Origin: a virus
Strand: one strand, 5' to 3'
DNA length: 22,882 nt
Virus record (IMG/VR): IMGVR_UViG_3300042352_000626
Coordinates: 1 to 22,882 of that record
Positions 21,222 to 22,882 of the stretch are shown in pieces. The position numbers and the translations under genes are program-made. The first letter of the stretch is position 1, and the number at the start of each line of letters is the position of its first letter. Below the pieces are notes generated by a model. That model had not been told where the DNA came from, did not search any database, and worked only from the letters and a program-made list of their open reading frames with translations.

Positions 21222-21443
21222 TTATATAATTTTATTTCCACAAAGTGGATATAACATTGTATATACCTCGCTACCTTTTTTTAATTTCTTTTTTCCTATA
21301 AAAATATCATTTTCTAATATTTCAATTTTTCTTCCATAATATCCAATTATATCTCTATCTTTTTGTACATTATTAATACATCCTATAAATTTATTATCTT
21401 GGTAATATTCTTTAAAATAACCTATATTTTCAAAAGTTTCCAT
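21222..21443 (-). CDS. Hypothetical early protein, 73 aa
   Basis: I do not recognise this family. The 73 residues are mixed acidic and basic (METFENIGYFKEYYQDNKF at the start), with alternating hydrophobic strands and a Lys-rich turn (IGKKKLKKGSEVY), suggesting a small beta-rich fold. The single Cys at residue 23 and one near the end do not form a zinc motif. It is the first gene after the promoter at 21484-21513 and starts after an A-run in a long AT-rich leader. It is probably the first gene of an early transcription unit reaching at least to the glucosaminidase at 20071. Confidence 0.7.
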   Translation of the reverse strand: METFENIGYFKEYYQDNKFIGCINNVQKDRDIIGYYGRKIEILENDIFIGKKKLKKGSEVYTMLYPLCGNKII

Positions 21444-21483
21444 TTTTTTTAATTTTAAAATATTTTATTAATTATTTACAAAG

Positions 21484-21513
21484 CAAAAATAAAATGTTTT
21501 TTACAAATGTAAA
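21484..21513 (-). promoter_or_regulatory. Promoter, Bacteroidetes type, with palindromic -33 region
   Basis: On the minus strand the -7 element TATTTTTG (21491-21484) matches TAnnTTTG. The -33 region is TTTACA (21513-21508), 19 bases upstream counted from its third base. The -33 hexamer is one arm of a perfect inverted repeat TTTACA-TT-TGTAAA (21500-21513). It lies in the gap upstream of the gene starting at 21443. The TTG of the -33 consensus is TTT here, so strength is uncertain. Confidence 0.65.
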
Positions 21514-21545
21514 GAAAAAAAATGTTTTTATTTTAAAAAATTAAT

Positions 21546-21983
21546 CTACATTAATTCTATTATAATATTTTCATTTGGCATTGGAATAATTACATTAAAC
21601 CACTCCATTGAAAAAGTCCTAATTTTATCAATATATTCTTCCCACTCAATTGTATTAAAATTTGTAGTTGAAATAGGTATCTGTATTATTTCGCCTGTAG
21701 CTTCATTTATTTGCTCTTTAAAACAATATTTTGCCTTTAATGCTTCGTGTATTTCAGTAGCAGAGTAATATTCTCCCCAAGCGTCCTTAAATGCGTCCTT
21801 CATTATTGGAATAACTATACCGTGATAAAAAGCATTTTGATTATTACTTCGTTTTTTTTTGCTTTTTTCAATTGTTATAACTATATTTTTTCCATCAAAA
21901 GATTTTATAGCTTCAGCAATTTTATTTCTATTTGTAGCTAAAATACCATCTTTTACAGAACTATTTATTTGTATTTTTTTCAT
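21546..21983 (-). CDS. NinB/Orf-like recombination protein (putative)
   Basis: This gene encodes 145 residues. The segment KKKRSNNQNAFYHGIVIP (about 43-60) resembles the conserved RSxxQNxxYHG-type core of NinB/Orf proteins, which in lambda bind single-stranded DNA and help load recombination functions. Asn-Gln-Asn followed by Tyr-His are the residues I used. The rest (GEYYSATEIHEALKAKY, then a TGEIIQIPISTTNF segment) fits the same fold, with an aromatic C-terminal helix (FSMEWFN). It sits directly after the helicase with almost no gap, and Rad52-like and NinG genes lie further along, consistent with a lambda-type recombination set. Similarity is judged by eye and the family is divergent, so an orphan is possible. 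Confidence 0.6.
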   Translation of the reverse strand: MKKIQINSSVKDGILATNRNKIAEAIKSFDGKNIVITIEKSKKKRSNNQNAFYHGIVIPIMKDAFKDAWGEYYSATEIHEALKAKYCFKEQINEATGEIIQIPISTTNFNTIEWEEYIDKIRTFSMEWFNVIIPMPNENIIIELM

Positions 21984-21985
21984 AA

Positions 21986-22882
21986 TTAAAATGGTGTTTC
22001 TGTAAATGAATAACTAAATCCATCAGCATCTAAAAAATCATTATCTTTTATCTTAATATCTTTTGCCTTAAAAGTTATTTCTTTTTGAGCTGGCTTTGAA
22101 ATCCAAGAATTTTTATCAAAATTGTCCTCTATATTGTAGTATCTTTTTGAGTCAATATGATATTTAAATATAGAAGGTATAGTATTTACTTCCCCCCAAT
22201 GGTCAAATTTAACTTTATTTACATATATGTGAGTCTGATTTTCTTTAAAATCTCTATAAACAGTTATTCCGTTGTCTGCTTTATCATAAAAAGTAGAGCT
22301 ACCTTTTATATCATATAAATTTGGAACTCTTACCTTTCCTGTATTAATATCAACTCCCATTTTTGTAGGGTGTGCTACTAAAAAGCAATGTACCTTATTT
22401 TGCTCTAAAAAATTAGTTAATTTATCCAAAGTTTTACCAATTGAGTCTGTATCTATCTCAGCGTGATTTAATTTATTCCAAGCATCAATAACTATATAAT
22501 CTAGTCCATTTCTTTTTTGAATTTTTCGTGCGCTTTCTAAAATATTATCCAAAGTAAAATCGTGTTCTGGTTTTATAAAAAACATTTTGTCAGATAAGTA
22601 ACTTTGCACCTGCAAAACTTCTTCAATATTCATTCTTTTTTCCATTGGTGAGTCGTCCCAGGGCTTACCAATTATTTTTCTAGCCATTTTACTGAAGTGT
22701 AATTCCAAAGGTCTATTTTCTGGTGAATATAAAGCACCTTTCCATTTGTGTTTTATAGTAGCCATTAAAAGCATATAATCTAACCAATCAGACTTTCCGT
22801 GTGATGGTATTCCTGTTATAATTGTTAAATATCCTTTAACTATGTTTAAATTAAATCCTTTTATTCCTAAATCAATACCTTT
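21986..22882 (-). CDS. DnaB/Twinkle-like replicative helicase, RecA-type core (5' end outside window)
   Basis: The reading frame is open to the window edge, giving 298 visible residues of the ring-helicase ATPase domain that unwinds DNA at the phage fork. Visible motifs are Walker A GIPSHGKS (visible residues about 24-31), a Walker B-like segment YIVIDAWNKL, FLVAHPTKM, which fits the sensor/H3 strand, and DIKGSSTFYDKADN, a Gly/Ser-rich loop ending in Ala-Asp-Asn that is typical of DnaB/T7 gp4/Twinkle helicases. The first ATG inside the window (22774) falls after Walker A, so it is not the true start. Whether a TOPRIM or zinc primase domain precedes it cannot be seen. The stop lies two bases before the next ATG (21983), so the two genes are probably translated together. 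Family assignment is firm; the subgroup is inferred. Confidence 0.9.
   Translation of the reverse strand, partial: KGIDLGIKGFNLNIVKGYLTIITGIPSHGKSDWLDYMLLMATIKHKWKGALYSPENRPLELHFSKMARKIIGKPWDDSPMEKRMNIEEVLQVQSYLSDKMFFIKPEHDFTLDNILESARKIQKRNGLDYIVIDAWNKLNHAEIDTDSIGKTLDKLTNFLEQNKVHCFLVAHPTKMGVDINTGKVRVPNLYDIKGSSTFYDKADNGITVYRDFKENQTHIYVNKVKFDHWGEVNTIPSIFKYHIDSKRYYNIEDNFDKNSWISKPAQKEITFKAKDIKIKDNDFLDADGFSYSFTETPF

Overview
The window is a segment of an AT-rich, double-stranded DNA tailed-phage (or prophage) genome whose host is most likely a flavobacterium or close relative. Four things point to this host. Promoters match the Bacteroidetes -7 element TAnnTTTG, several with a TTG 19 bases upstream. 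Start codons follow runs of A rather than Shine-Dalgarno sequences. A phage-encoded lipoprotein has a Cys-Ser-Lys-Glu-Glu start that resembles the flavobacterial surface-export signal. The gene content (Rad52-like annealase, NinG, DnaB-like helicase, TerL, tape measure) is that of a long-tailed phage. Every gene I accept lies on the minus strand, so the window reads from right (22882) to left (1).

Region 1, about 22882-13000, is the early/replication block. It holds a ring helicase (cut by the window edge), a NinB-like protein, a membrane-anchored glucosaminidase, small orphan proteins, a Rad52-family annealing protein, a coupled DNA methyltransferase and compact PLP-fold protein, a DnaA-domain-IV-like protein, NinG, and a small protein with an SSB-like acidic tip. 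Two promoters here (near 21500 and 20020) share a 14-base inverted repeat over the -33 element.

Region 2, about 12940-10544, holds MazG-like and HAD-like enzymes and both terminase subunits. Region 3, about 10515-5536, holds a small membrane protein, an orphan, the tail-assembly chaperone pair with a canonical U-run -1 frameshift, and the 1188-residue tape measure protein, closed by a hairpin terminator near 5430. No portal, protease or major capsid gene lies between terminase and tail, so the head genes must be elsewhere.

Region 4, 5346-3521, looks like a self-contained cassette inside the tail module. It has its own early-type promoter, five small genes (among them a 59-residue lipoprotein and a ParB-like protein) and its own terminator. 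Region 5, 3520-3138, has no convincing gene. It is less AT-rich than its surroundings and contains four consecutive short hairpins, so it is a candidate structured RNA or recombination element. Region 6, 3137-1, resumes the tail module with two large structural proteins, the second cut by the window edge.

The most interesting points are the methyltransferase/PLP-protein pair (possible DNA hypermodification), the lipoprotein/ParB cassette, the structured non-coding island, the shared operator-like palindrome, the programmed frameshift, and several very small membrane-protein genes that length-filtered gene finding would miss.
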